In this document: piece after piece, positions 18,135-28,031 of the stretch | How the letters are laid out: every line of letters begins with the position of its first letter | Numbering within the stretch: the stretch's first letter is position 1 | Made by a program: the position numbers and the translations under genes | Notes under the pieces: model-generated | Seen by the model: the letters and a program-made list of their open reading frames with translations, nothing else | Database searches by the model: none | Told to the model about the DNA's origin: nothing | Source: Candidatus Nanoarchaeia archaeon | GTDB taxonomy: Archaea; Nanobdellota; Nanobdellia; SCGC-AAA011-G17; JAFCDX01 | Direction: 5' to 3' | Assembly (NCBI GenBank): GCA_028716945.1 | Contig: JAQUOT010000001.1 | Coordinates: 123,927-187,926 of the forward strand | DNA length: 64,000 bases

Positions 18135-19084
18135 TTTATTATCCTAATTAAATTGTAATAGATATATAAAACTAATGTTCCATATGTTGCAATAGGATGG
18201 AATATCCAAGCAAGTGTAGGTTTTTTGATAAATCCTTTAAAAGTATCATAAAATACAGGCAAAATTAACAAGATTCTTAATAATTTTAAAAATATCTTAA
18301 ATTTAGATAATCCATAGTCAGAATATTCTATCTTTACTTCGTTGTTATTTCTTCTTTTTAATCTTCTTGTTTTTTTCTTGAAGAAATCTCTAACTCCAAA
18401 CAAATAATGGACTAAAGAAGTATTTACTTTTGCAAATTTATCATGTCCAGAGTTAACCAATTTGTAAATTATATCTGTATGAATAAAAGGTTCATAATTA
18501 ATTTTAATTAAATCCTTTTTTCTATATAAGAATCCATTTGAACCCATAGCAGGAATCTTTTTAGGATCTAGCTGGACTTTTGTATAGGTTTCATTCTTCT
18601 CTAAAACTGTGTAAGGAAAATCTGTCCAATCATTTTTAAAATAATTATATCTATCATATAATCCCAAATAAATTGCAATAGGATCATCTCCACCAATTAA
18701 AGAACAATATTTAGTAACTAAACCATCTTCTTTTCTAAAGGTATATGAAATAGTATCAGAACCAACTATTTCTTTATCCTTAAAAGGCTCTAACATTTTT
18801 TTAATCCAATCTTTATCCAGAATAAAATTATCTGCATCAATAAAACATAATATTTCTCCTTTTGATTCTTTAATTCCTTGTACTCTGGCTCTTTCTTCTA
18901 TTCTAAAGGGATTTTTTAATATTTTACATTTGAATTCTTTTGCTATTTTTAAGGTATTATCAGTAGAACCACCATCGATGGCCATTATTTCATAATCTTT
19001 GTATGTTTGTGATCTAATTCCATTTAAACATTCTCTCAAAGTTTTCTCATTATTATAAACAGGTAGTACGATTGAAACTTTCAT
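18131..19084 (-). CDS. GT2 glycosyltransferase
   Basis: 317 residues. MKVSIVLPVYNNEKTLREC and AIDGGSTDNT define the GT-A donor site; CFIDADNFILDKDW supplies DxD. The C-terminus has a hydrophobic region (FKIFLKLLRILLILPVFY and a later stretch), so it is likely membrane-associated. It overlaps both neighbours by 4 bp (ATGA), so it belongs to the long leftward operon with AglB. It probably extends a lipid-linked oligosaccharide on the cytoplasmic face. Confidence 0.85.
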   Translation of the reverse strand: MKVSIVLPVYNNEKTLRECLNGIRSQTYKDYEIMAIDGGSTDNTLKIAKEFKCKILKNPFRIEERARVQGIKESKGEILCFIDADNFILDKDWIKKMLEPFKDKEIVGSDTISYTFRKEDGLVTKYCSLIGGDDPIAIYLGLYDRYNYFKNDWTDFPYTVLEKNETYTKVQLDPKKIPAMGSNGFLYRKKDLIKINYEPFIHTDIIYKLVNSGHDKFAKVNTSLVHYLFGVRDFFKKKTRRLKRRNNNEVKIEYSDYGLSKFKIFLKLLRILLILPVFYDTFKGFIKKPTLAWIFHPIATYGTLVLYIYYNLIRIIK

Positions 19085-20076
19085 TTTTTAAGTTTGACAG
19101 ATACGGGATTCCAAGTCTTCTTTGTAGGTTCTTTAGATAAAAATCCTTTTAAAAAACCAAATCCGTATGCTAAATGAGTTAAGAGAGTCACAAACATCAC
19201 AGGAAAGGCATATTTTATACTTTTTGTCTTTATTCCTATATAAATTAAATATAATAAATAAATTCCTAAACAAACTAAATAAACATTTCTTAAAAATTTA
19301 GAAAATATAGAAAGTATCGCTCCAAAAATCAATCCTAAAAAGAACATTGGAGGAATAAAATAAGTTAATCTAAAACTAGTTTTAGGAAATTTTCTAACAA
19401 AAAATCCTCTCCACATGGCCCAAAACATAGATTGTCTTAAATGTCCTCTTAAATCTTTTCTTCTATGATGATAAACTAAAACATCTGGATCATAAATTAT
19501 TTTTCTCTTTAGATTTTGAGTCAAAGAATGGCACAATTCGGTATCTTCTCCTCCCCAATACCTATCATTAAAACCACCAACAGATTCAAAGTCTTCTTTT
19601 CTTATTAATAAATTACAGGTTGGATAATCATCTACTTCCATAACTTTTTTTCCTTTTTTGTATCTATAATTAACTTTTCCAGAGCTAAGTTCATAGACCT
19701 TACCAGAAACTTTTTCCATAAAAGTGCTATTTGGAGGTTCAACTCCAGGACCAGCAACTCCGGTTACATTTTCATCATCAAAATATTTAACTGAATTTTT
19801 TAACCAATCCTTACTTGGATATGCATCATCGTCTATAAATGCAATTATATCTCCTTTTGCATTTCTTACTCCAACATTTCTAGCTGTAGAAGGACTTGAT
19901 CTATCTAATTTTATAATTCTTGTTTTAGGAAACTTTTCTTTTTCATCGGCTTCGGTAGTAATTATAATCTCAAAATTAGTATAACTTTGTTTTAATATAT
20001 TTTTTACACATTCACGAACGTAATCATTTATCTTAATTAATGGAATAACAATTGAAAATTTTAATTTTTCTACCAT
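19081..20076 (-). CDS. GT2 glycosyltransferase with C-terminal membrane helices
   Basis: 331 residues. FSIVIPLIKINDYVREC starts the GT-A fold; AFIDDDAYPSKDW holds the DxD-type site and GGEDTELCHSL the ED motif of the acceptor side. About three hydrophobic helices follow from residue 240 on. The GVRNAKGDIIAFIDDD pattern resembles rhamnosyl/galactosyl-type GT2 enzymes of surface polysaccharides. It overlaps both neighbouring genes. Confidence 0.85.
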   Translation of the reverse strand: MVEKLKFSIVIPLIKINDYVRECVKNILKQSYTNFEIIITTEADEKEKFPKTRIIKLDRSSPSTARNVGVRNAKGDIIAFIDDDAYPSKDWLKNSVKYFDDENVTGVAGPGVEPPNSTFMEKVSGKVYELSSGKVNYRYKKGKKVMEVDDYPTCNLLIRKEDFESVGGFNDRYWGGEDTELCHSLTQNLKRKIIYDPDVLVYHHRRKDLRGHLRQSMFWAMWRGFFVRKFPKTSFRLTYFIPPMFFLGLIFGAILSIFSKFLRNVYLVCLGIYLLYLIYIGIKTKSIKYAFPVMFVTLLTHLAYGFGFLKGFLSKEPTKKTWNPVSVKLKK

Positions 20077-21449
20077 TTTATATCTCCTTTATCCCAAAAA
20101 TAAAGTTTTGAGAACCCTAATCTCTCATGTTCTAATAATTCAAACAAAGGTCCTTTTTCAATAAGCTCATTAGTTCTATTTATAATATTTTCGCTTACGT
20201 TTTTTCCATAAAGATTTCCTACTCTTGCCATAGACCTATTAAGTTTTTTATCTTCATGTATATCTGATAACATTTTAAAAATAATATCTTCTCTGATAGG
20301 AGGAACTATTATATTTGCTCCATTAAAAACGGTTTCTGGTCTTTCTGTATTAAACCTCAATGTAGCACAAGGAATTCCAAGAACATTTGCTTCTTCTTGT
20401 ATGCTTCCAGAATCTGTTGCAATAACAGTACATTTTTTCATAGCTGCAATTACATCAACATAAAATGGCCAGACAGGAGAATAAATTAAATTTTTATGAG
20501 TCTTAGCTAAGTCAGATATTCTTTTATGTAATCCAAATTCAGAAAGTGCTCTCTCAGTAGCTCCTAAGGAAATAAATAAAACATTTTTTCCAGATTTAAC
20601 AAGTTTTTCCATAGCCATTATTGCAGATTTAAATCTCTGTCTTGAACAAACATTTTCTCTTCTATGAACACAAAATCTTATAAAATTTCCATTATCTAAT
20701 TGTGGATATCTCTCATAAATATTGCTTTCTTTAATTCTTTTTTTTGTAATTTCTATGGCATCAGCAACAGGATTTCCAACAACAAAAATTCTTTCTTTTT
20801 CATAACCTTCATTAAGCAAGTTCTGTCTATTAAGTTCTACAGGAGCAAGATGAATTCCTGTACATGGCGCTGCAATTTTAGTATCGAATTGTTCCGGGTA
20901 AGGTTCGTAACTTCCTTTTGTCCAATTTTTACTTTTCATTAATTTATTAAAATAAGATCTAGTATCTATACCTTTTAATAAAAAATCTAATGTGAGTTCT
21001 TTTGGAGGACTCATTGTTCTTAGCCCAGCTTCAACATGGGCTACTGCAATCCTATTAGTAAAACTAGCTATTGCTCCTGCAGCCGCAGTTGTAGTATCAC
21101 TATAAGCATATGGAATTATTTTATCATTTATTTGTTTTAATTTGCAAATTAAACTTCCAAATCTTTCTATAATTTGAGAATGTTGTTCAAACAAGGTACT
21201 TCCACGAACATTTAAGTTTATATCTGGATGAATATTAAATTCTTGTTCTAATCCTTTAGATAAATTCCAATCATAATGTTGTCCTGTATGTACAACTATA
21301 ACATTCTCTTTTCTCTCTTTTAATTTTAGAATGAGGGGTGCTTGCTTAATTATATCGGGCTTAGTTCCTATCAAAACTACATGTAAAGGTCTTTTATCTT
21401 TCTTTAATCTTTCAAAAGTTCCAGGCTTTACATCTATTTTAAAACTCAT
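20070..21449 (-). CDS. wecB: UDP-N-acetylglucosamine 2-epimerase family (WecB-like)
   Basis: About 459 residues. GTKPDIIKQAPLILKLKER, HTGQHYD, HVEAGLRT, TDSGSIQEEANVLGIP and RFNTERPETV are family motifs. The reaction would be UDP-GlcNAc to UDP-ManNAc, supplying ManNAc or ManNAcA donors. It is longer than the usual ~370 residues, with extra sequence after HVEAGLRTMSPPKE containing a Tyr/Lys-rich stretch, and a longer N- and C-terminus. Start ATG at 21449 is preferred to the upstream TTG at 21458. It may have its own promoter in the 46-bp gap upstream. Confidence 0.8.
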   Translation of the reverse strand: MSFKIDVKPGTFERLKKDKRPLHVVLIGTKPDIIKQAPLILKLKERKENVIVVHTGQHYDWNLSKGLEQEFNIHPDINLNVRGSTLFEQHSQIIERFGSLICKLKQINDKIIPYAYSDTTTAAAGAIASFTNRIAVAHVEAGLRTMSPPKELTLDFLLKGIDTRSYFNKLMKSKNWTKGSYEPYPEQFDTKIAAPCTGIHLAPVELNRQNLLNEGYEKERIFVVGNPVADAIEITKKRIKESNIYERYPQLDNGNFIRFCVHRRENVCSRQRFKSAIMAMEKLVKSGKNVLFISLGATERALSEFGLHKRISDLAKTHKNLIYSPVWPFYVDVIAAMKKCTVIATDSGSIQEEANVLGIPCATLRFNTERPETVFNGANIIVPPIREDIIFKMLSDIHEDKKLNRSMARVGNLYGKNVSENIINRTNELIEKGPLFELLEHERLGFSKLYFWDKGDIKW

Positions 21450-21495
21450 TGTTAACAAACTCTAAAATAAGAGTCATTTTAAAAACCTTTTGAAT

Positions 21496-22212
21496 TTATT
21501 TATCATAGGTTCTAAGTATATAAGTTCTATAAGCTATTCCTAAAGTATCTACAAATATACCTATAATTGCCTTTAAATTGATTGTTGTACCAAACTTATA
21601 ATCTAAGACAATTGGTGCTTCAACTACTTTATAACCCCTTCTTTTCGCGTTTACAAGCAATTCTAAGTCAAATGCATACTTTTTAACAGTAACTCTTGCC
21701 ATTAAATCCTTAGCACATTCATACTTTAATAGTTTTAAACCAGACTGTGTATCTGTCACATTTAGTCTAAATAATACAAAATTAAATATTTGATAGCCTT
21801 TACTTAAAATTCTTCTTAATATAGGATAATGAACCTTAGATTGCGGATGTTTTTTGCTTCCTATGATAATATCTGCATTATAAAATTCCATATATTTGAA
21901 GAAATTTTCTAAAGATCCAGGATTTATATCAAGATCTGCATCCATAAAAGTAATATATTTTCCTTTGGCTTTGTTAAAACCATATTTCAAAGCATAACCT
22001 TTTCCTTTGTTCTGTTCATAAGTCAAAATTTTTAGTCTTTTATCTTTAATCTTCTTAACTTCTTCTAAAGTATTATCTTTTGATCCATCATTTACTAAGA
22101 TTAATTCAAAATCTTTTGTAACTCTGTTTACAGAATCGATAATATATTTCAAATCCGAATATATTTTTTTACTTTCGTTATAAGCCGGAACTATTACAGA
22201 TAATTTTACCAT
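21496..22212 (-). CDS. GT2 dolichol-phosphate-sugar synthase-like
   Basis: 238 residues. LSVIVPAYNESKKI, LVNDGSKDNTL, FMDADLDINPGSLENFF and ADIIIGSKKHPQS match polyprenyl-phosphate glycosyltransferases (Alg5/DPM1-like). The RRILSKGYQIFNFVLF helix and TDTQSGLKLLK segment are typical of the group. It would charge dolichol phosphate for GT-C enzymes such as those encoded near 16 kb. It sits one base after the flippase gene, within the operon. Confidence 0.88.
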   Translation of the reverse strand: MVKLSVIVPAYNESKKIYSDLKYIIDSVNRVTKDFELILVNDGSKDNTLEEVKKIKDKRLKILTYEQNKGKGYALKYGFNKAKGKYITFMDADLDINPGSLENFFKYMEFYNADIIIGSKKHPQSKVHYPILRRILSKGYQIFNFVLFRLNVTDTQSGLKLLKYECAKDLMARVTVKKYAFDLELLVNAKRRGYKVVEAPIVLDYKFGTTINLKAIIGIFVDTLGIAYRTYILRTYDK

Positions 22213-22213
22213 T

Positions 22214-23470
22214 TTATTTTGAATATTTTGTATAAATTAACAAGTATATAAATAATATGGAATTAAGAATTATTAAAGAGTAAATTATTTGTATAAAAGT
22301 ATTATGGTATTTCCATATGAAAATTATTTCAAATAGATTAAACAAGAAAAACATAATTAGAGGAGTTATATTTGTTTTATGTAGAGATAAATTGTAAAAT
22401 GCTAACAAGTAATTAAAAGAATATATTGTCATAACTAATCCATATAACCAAAGCAAAGGAGTAATGGTTAAATAAGTATTTCCAAATAAAATTGCTACAA
22501 TGAGTTTAGAAAATAAGAAATAAACAGCAGTTATTCCAAAACCAATTAAAAAAGTTATTCCAAAAGCCTTATACAAAATATTTGACAAAGATTTTTTATT
22601 ATTAGTAAGGACTTTTTCTTCTGAAGCAATAGGGAACATCGCTTGTGCTACTGGATTTGATGCAAAAAAGACTATTTTTCCTATAGTAGACAAAGCACCA
22701 TAAAAACCTGCTTCAACTCCAGGGAAAAAATAATTTACTAGCCACAAATCTAAATATAAACTCAAAGTTAAAAATAAAAAAGTAAAAAGTACTGGCCAAG
22801 AATAATTATAAATGTGTTTTGTATCAAACTTTTCAGATTCACACTTAAAAATTTCTTTTAGTTTAAATAAAATGAATATAAATGCTACAATTACTGCCAA
22901 AACTAAAGCAAATAGCGCTCCATTAACTCCAAATCCTAAACTAACTAATAAAACTGCAAAAATTATCTTTCCTAAACCTTCTATAGATAAATTAAACCCA
23001 AAAGATTTGAAATTCTGTAAGCCTTGTAAAACTCCTCTTGATATTGATAAAGCCAAGTAAACAATTGTCATTAAAGCTAAAAAAATTATTGGTAAAAAAC
23101 CAATTTTAAAAAACTTTGTAATTATTGGACTTATTAAAATAAAAAATATAAAAATAAATATGCTAATTAAAACTAATTTTTTATAAGATCTTAATAATAA
23201 ATATTTTATTTTTCCATATTCTTTTTTTGCCTTGAATTCAGAGACAAATTTAGTTATACTCATTTGGATAGTTGTACTTGAAACTAAAACTATAGCTAAT
23301 AAAGAAAAAACTACTGCAATGATTCTATAATTTTCGGCGCCCAAAACTCTTCCAGTATAGGATTGATAGAGATAACTACAAATATAAAGAATCATAGTAT
23401 AAATTATTAAAGTTATACTTCCTTGTAGTATTGCTTCATTTTTTATATAATTTATAATTTTTTTATGCAT
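22214..23470 (-). CDS. Polysaccharide/lipid-linked oligosaccharide flippase (Wzx/MOP family)
   Basis: 418 residues with about twelve hydrophobic helices. The N-terminal SYTGRVLGAENYRIIAVVFS and internal SRGVLQGLQNFKSFG segments resemble polysaccharide_synt flippases, which move lipid-linked glycans to the outer face. It lies between the GlcNAc-1-P transferase and a dolichol-phosphate GT2, which fits a role in flipping the N-glycan precursor. One base separates it from each neighbour. Confidence 0.82.
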   Translation of the reverse strand: MHKKIINYIKNEAILQGSITLIIYTMILYICSYLYQSYTGRVLGAENYRIIAVVFSLLAIVLVSSTTIQMSITKFVSEFKAKKEYGKIKYLLLRSYKKLVLISIFIFIFFILISPIITKFFKIGFLPIIFLALMTIVYLALSISRGVLQGLQNFKSFGFNLSIEGLGKIIFAVLLVSLGFGVNGALFALVLAVIVAFIFILFKLKEIFKCESEKFDTKHIYNYSWPVLFTFLFLTLSLYLDLWLVNYFFPGVEAGFYGALSTIGKIVFFASNPVAQAMFPIASEEKVLTNNKKSLSNILYKAFGITFLIGFGITAVYFLFSKLIVAILFGNTYLTITPLLWLYGLVMTIYSFNYLLAFYNLSLHKTNITPLIMFFLFNLFEIIFIWKYHNTFIQIIYSLIILNSILFIYLLIYTKYSK

Positions 23471-23471
23471 T

Positions 23472-24452
23472 TTATACTAACCAGATTAAACTTGAGAAAA
23501 ATAATTCTATTAAAATACAAAAGAAAACAACTTGTTTTTCTGTAAACTTTCCTGTTCTTGTAAAAATATGAGGTATAGAGTAAATTTTATCATAATAAGA
23601 CTTTACTTTTCCATCTTTATAATATCCATAACTTTTAACTTTGAATTTACCTCTTGCTTTTAAAATAAATTCTATAAAGAATGGGATTGAACAAATAAGT
23701 GCTGCTTTTTCTAAATTACCTATTATAGCGATACAAGCTAAACTCGCTCCAAGCAAATAAGTTAAAGAATCTCCAGGAAATACTTTTGCAGGATATCTAT
23801 TATAATAATAAAATACTATTAATGAAAAGAAAGTTACTGTAGCAATTAAAGTTCCTAAATAAGAATTATTAAAATAAGCATAAATAGCAAGCATTCCAGT
23901 ATAAACTAAACCTAAACCTGCTTCTAAACCATTAAATCCTGCTAACATATTTACCATATTAGCTGCACCTACAACACCAATTGGAATTAAAATTAAAGGA
24001 TAGAATAAACCCCAACCGATTTGCCCAAGAAATGGAAGAGTCATGTTAGTATTTCCTGCATTAACAACAATTAAAGGAATACTAGCAAATAAAGTTAGTA
24101 AAGGTTTTTGCCATTGTCTTAATCCGCTTGATTCTATTTTAGATTTATGAATTAGTAAATCGTCAATGAAACCAACTAAAGTAATTAATAATAAAGTGGT
24201 TAGTACTGCAAAAATATTAACTACATAAGGTTGATTACTATAAATAAAAGTTTGAATGAAAATAAAAATTAAAAAACTAAAAACCATTCCTCCAAGAACC
24301 ATTAAACCTCCAGAAATTGGAACTAAAGGCTTATCTTTTTTATTCATGTCTTTTACAATTAAATTTATTTTTTTTAAAAACCTAATAACATACTTAGCAC
24401 TAAATAACATTAATAAGAAACTTAATACTGCACAGATTAGTATCACTCTCAT
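23472..24452 (-). CDS. UDP-GlcNAc:polyprenyl-phosphate GlcNAc-1-P transferase (AglH/WecA/MraY family)
   Basis: 326 residues with about ten hydrophobic helices. Family motifs are DMNKKDKPLVPISGGLMV, LVGFIDDLL (catalytic DD), AANMVNMLAGFNGLEAG and YYYNRYPAKVFPGDS. The C-terminal HIFTRTGK resembles the eukaryotic/archaeal ALG7-like branch. It starts N-glycan assembly by loading GlcNAc-1-P (or a related sugar phosphate) on dolichol phosphate. It follows aglB by one base. Confidence 0.88.
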   Translation of the reverse strand: MRVILICAVLSFLLMLFSAKYVIRFLKKINLIVKDMNKKDKPLVPISGGLMVLGGMVFSFLIFIFIQTFIYSNQPYVVNIFAVLTTLLLITLVGFIDDLLIHKSKIESSGLRQWQKPLLTLFASIPLIVVNAGNTNMTLPFLGQIGWGLFYPLILIPIGVVGAANMVNMLAGFNGLEAGLGLVYTGMLAIYAYFNNSYLGTLIATVTFFSLIVFYYYNRYPAKVFPGDSLTYLLGASLACIAIIGNLEKAALICSIPFFIEFILKARGKFKVKSYGYYKDGKVKSYYDKIYSIPHIFTRTGKFTEKQVVFFCILIELFFSSLIWLV

Positions 24453-24453
24453 T

Positions 24454-27090
24454 TTAAACCTTCATAACGCTCGTATCTGATAATTCTAAATCGAGATAAG
24501 TTGCATTATATTTTAGATCTGAAGGATAATTTATTTTCCAAATTTTTAATGGACCTAACAAACCATATCCAGAATATATCGCTAAAGGCATTGAAGTTTC
24601 ATCGCTGTAGAATAATTCAAAGTTTTTTGATTCTTCTCCAAATAAATAAAGATGAGTAAATAAAGTTTGGCTTACTTCTGGAGAAAGATACAATGCACTT
24701 CCAAGCATATTCATTTGTTGTCCAGTTATTATAGGAATTATCATCAAACAACCATTTATTCCATTAATATTATTAAAAGTATATTGTTTTTTATTAAAGA
24801 ATATGCAGTTTATAGGAATGTCATATCTATTACTATTATAAACAACTACTGCTGTAGGCTGTTTGAAATTAACAAGAGTTTTATTATCTCTTTCTATTGG
24901 AACTAAAAATCCTGCAATTCCTGCAATTCCTTTTGGTAAAACTACATCATTATAAATTATATCTTTATCTAACATTGTTCCACCAGTATAAGGATATACT
25001 AATTCATTTCTAGTTTCTTGTATATTTTTATCATCCAAAGAATAAGTTGGAATCCAAGAGTATCTATCATAATTTGCATCAGCACCAATGCTTGAAAATG
25101 CAGGGTATTTTCCAACCTCATCTGAAATAATCAATAAATAGGATGCATTATGGGGATATAAAAAGTCTAAAGCTTCTTGTTCAGAATGTCCTGTTAAAAC
25201 ATTTCTTCCCATCCAATGATTCCAAGCATAAATATAGTTTCCTCCATCTGTTATTGTAGGTCTATCAAAACCACCTTGAACATAATAACCATAATCCCAC
25301 CAATGCGCAAATATCGCATCAGGAGCAGTATTATTTCTTATAAATCCTCCTGCTACTTGCCATTGATTATTATAAGCAGGACCAGAATGTATTGCTTGAT
25401 TGTATACTGCTCTTGTAAACGGTACAAAAATGAAAAATATTACTACAGCAATCACTATTAAAGCTACCCAAATATAATAATTATTTTCTTTATATCTTTC
25501 ATTATTTTTAAAATAATTAATTAGATAAATAACAAAATAAGATGTTAACATTGTAGCTATCGGAATTAAAACTACTAATAATCTTATCGCGCTTCTAGCC
25601 GCAATTACCATAACAATAAACCAAGTAAAAATAAAAATATAATCTTTGTTTAGTTCTTTTATTTTTAAGAATATATTATGATCTTTATAGAATGATTTTA
25701 AGTAAGAGTAGGTTAATATTCCAATGAAAACAATCAAAGAACCCAAATATAACCATAACGAAATTGAATTAGATCCATTTAATACCGAATCTGAAGAGTA
25801 TCTACTAAATATAAAAGCAAAGACAAATAATCCATAAATAAAGGTTAATTTTTTTACATTTTTTTCTAGTGGTTTTACTAAATTATAAAATAAAATTATA
25901 GAACCAACTATAGCTAATAAAATGAAAAACATATTCATTTGAGAAAGCCAATCTGGATTGAAAAAAGGCTGATGAGATTCTGCAACTGTTAAAATCCATC
26001 TGTTATATCCAAAAGGCTGTGTTAAAGTTAGATATAATCCATTTAATTCGTTGAATATAGCTCTTCCAGCAAAAGGTAATAATGCTAAAGCTCCTGCCAC
26101 AAAAGTTGCTATTAAACAAAATACACTTACAGGCATTTTTTTATCAACTTTTTCTTTTAATTTGAATATATTTTTATAATAAACTAAATAATATAATATA
26201 CTAACTGCAAAAGCCAAGTACATAACCGCAGAAGTTAAGGAAGTAAATAATACTCCTAAAGAATATCTTCCTGGTAAAAGTACTAATAACAAAAGAGTTA
26301 ATAAAATAACATATAAAAGATAAGAAAATATATCTTTTTCATTGAATTTACTAAAGAATATTTCTATTAAAACAAAAAGACCTATAATCATAAATACAAA
26401 ACTAGTACCCCCCCAACCCCTAGCCATAAAAAAGGTTGCTATTGCTGCAAGAGCAGAGTAAATTAAAGATTTATTTAATTTTTTTTCTTGATAAGATAAA
26501 ACAAATAAATAAAATGTTAAAAACATTAAACATAAACCTAAAGCTTCTTTATCTGCAAATCCAGTCATTGTTCTGTACAAGTACCCCGGAATAACTGATA
26601 AGAAAGCGCAAGATAACAAAGCGACTGCATCTGAATTAAATAATCTTTTTATTAATAAATAAAAGAATATTAAAGATATACAGAAAAATACTGCTGGATA
26701 GATAATGTCTACGTATTCTAAAGTTACTTTTGAAGTAAATATATGTAAAAACTTATATATGTAAACAACAACATAAGATAATAAATTTGCTTCTTGATTA
26801 GTATCAAAACCTAAAGGAGCATAACGCAACATATCATGAACAAATAAAGAACCGTGTGCTAAAATATCTTTAGCATATCTTAAAAAAACAAAAGAGTCTA
26901 ATTCACTAGGAATATATTTTCCTGTAGTAACATCTGTTAATAATTTTAAATTTAAAGTTCTTAACCAATAAGAAAACCAGATTATTATTGCTAAAACTAC
27001 GTAACCAATTGCCTTTTTATTTTCTTTTATCTTTTTTATAAATTCTTCTTTCCTTTTTTCTATCTCTGTGTTTTTATTTTCGTGTTCCAT
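24454..27090 (-). CDS. aglB: Oligosaccharyltransferase AglB (STT3)
   Basis: 878 residues: a cytoplasmic N-terminus, about thirteen membrane helices, then an extracytoplasmic domain from about residue 560. The catalytic signature WWDYG is at residues 597-601, followed by GGFDRPTITDGGNYIY. The first external loop has PSELDSFVFLRYAKDIL with an acidic residue in the metal-binding position. It transfers the lipid-linked glycan to Asn in N-x-S/T; the S-layer and secreted proteins in this window are rich in such sequons. It is the second gene of the leftward operon, 2 nt after the SpoIIM gene. Confidence 0.93.
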   Translation of the reverse strand: MEHENKNTEIEKRKEEFIKKIKENKKAIGYVVLAIIIWFSYWLRTLNLKLLTDVTTGKYIPSELDSFVFLRYAKDILAHGSLFVHDMLRYAPLGFDTNQEANLLSYVVVYIYKFLHIFTSKVTLEYVDIIYPAVFFCISLIFFYLLIKRLFNSDAVALLSCAFLSVIPGYLYRTMTGFADKEALGLCLMFLTFYLFVLSYQEKKLNKSLIYSALAAIATFFMARGWGGTSFVFMIIGLFVLIEIFFSKFNEKDIFSYLLYVILLTLLLLVLLPGRYSLGVLFTSLTSAVMYLAFAVSILYYLVYYKNIFKLKEKVDKKMPVSVFCLIATFVAGALALLPFAGRAIFNELNGLYLTLTQPFGYNRWILTVAESHQPFFNPDWLSQMNMFFILLAIVGSIILFYNLVKPLEKNVKKLTFIYGLFVFAFIFSRYSSDSVLNGSNSISLWLYLGSLIVFIGILTYSYLKSFYKDHNIFLKIKELNKDYIFIFTWFIVMVIAARSAIRLLVVLIPIATMLTSYFVIYLINYFKNNERYKENNYYIWVALIVIAVVIFFIFVPFTRAVYNQAIHSGPAYNNQWQVAGGFIRNNTAPDAIFAHWWDYGYYVQGGFDRPTITDGGNYIYAWNHWMGRNVLTGHSEQEALDFLYPHNASYLLIISDEVGKYPAFSSIGADANYDRYSWIPTYSLDDKNIQETRNELVYPYTGGTMLDKDIIYNDVVLPKGIAGIAGFLVPIERDNKTLVNFKQPTAVVVYNSNRYDIPINCIFFNKKQYTFNNINGINGCLMIIPIITGQQMNMLGSALYLSPEVSQTLFTHLYLFGEESKNFELFYSDETSMPLAIYSGYGLLGPLKIWKINYPSDLKYNATYLDLELSDTSVMKV

Positions 27091-27092
27091 TT

Positions 27093-27944
27093 TTAAAATA
27101 ATTTAGGTGTTAAATATACTTCCATTAATGCTGCTATGACTAAAATGATAACAGCTATTACTATTAAACATATCGTATCTAACAATACATTTTTAAACTT
27201 TTCAGATCTGAAGTCGTGGTTTATAGTAGCAACAGAAATTATACTTCCTGCTAGTCCACCAACGAAATAAGCACTAATCTCAGGAACTCCATGTATCATA
27301 TATCTTAAAAAACTTACTGAAAATATACTAAAATAAGCCCACATACTTGAAAATCCTAATTCTTTAGCATACTCTGCTACATTAATTCTAATTAAATTTC
27401 CTATGGCAGCAGATATAACAGAGGCATTCCAAGTTAATATAAAAATTGCACCCGCCCCATAGAAAAAGGCAAAAAATAAACAGAATAATAAAACTTTAAT
27501 ATTATTCAAAAATATTTGTTCTAAAATTGGTAAATCTAAAAGAACATTTCCTGCAACTTTTGAATTAATTGTATTAATGGTTTGCATTTGAATTGAAAAT
27601 ATTGAATCGACCGTATTTGCTGGCAAGAATACATACCATATAGAAAAAGCTACGCAAAAACCTAAAAATAAAAATATTAAAACCTTTAAAATTTTATAAT
27701 GTTCTTTTAGTCTATTTGGCTCTGAACTTATGTTAATATCTTTATATTCTTCATATCTCATAGCATTAAATAATAAAGGAGTACATGCTATAACTGTTAA
27801 AAAAACCATAACTAAACTTGTCTGTTTTTCAAATATCCATAAGCTCAAAAACATAGCAATACTAGCATATAAGAAACCTAAAAAGAATAGTTCCCAAGGC
27901 CTCTTTTCCGCTTTTATAGGACTAATGAAAGATTCAAGTACCAT
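27093..27944 (-). CDS. SpoIIM/DUF95 family integral membrane protein
   Basis: 283 residues with about six hydrophobic helices. The signature IHGVPEISAYFVGGLAGS near residue 215 matches stage II sporulation protein M/DUF95. In archaea the function is unknown; here it heads the aglB operon. A leftward TATA box (ATATATAAAG, 27968-27979) lies about 25-35 nt upstream. Its first position in the operon makes a link to membrane organisation for glycosylation worth testing (inference). Confidence 0.82.
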   Translation of the reverse strand: MVLESFISPIKAEKRPWELFFLGFLYASIAMFLSLWIFEKQTSLVMVFLTVIACTPLLFNAMRYEEYKDINISSEPNRLKEHYKILKVLIFLFLGFCVAFSIWYVFLPANTVDSIFSIQMQTINTINSKVAGNVLLDLPILEQIFLNNIKVLLFCLFFAFFYGAGAIFILTWNASVISAAIGNLIRINVAEYAKELGFSSMWAYFSIFSVSFLRYMIHGVPEISAYFVGGLAGSIISVATINHDFRSEKFKNVLLDTICLIVIAVIILVIAALMEVYLTPKLF

Positions 27945-27976
27945 TAGTAATTTTGATTCGAATATACTTTATATAT

Positions 27977-27992
27977 TTTGTGATTGCACAAA
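27977..27992. promoter_or_regulatory. Palindrome between divergent SpoIIM and tRNA promoters
   Basis: TTTGTGATTGCACAAA has perfect 6-bp arms (TTTGTG/CACAAA) and a 4-bp spacer. It overlaps the upstream edge of the leftward TATA box and lies 5-20 bp before the rightward TATA element of the tRNA (ACATTTATAAAA). It could be an operator for the glycosylation operon; no regulator is identified. Confidence 0.35.
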
Positions 27993-28031
27993 TCAACACA
28001 TTTATAAAATTAAAATTTTTGTATAATCTAT

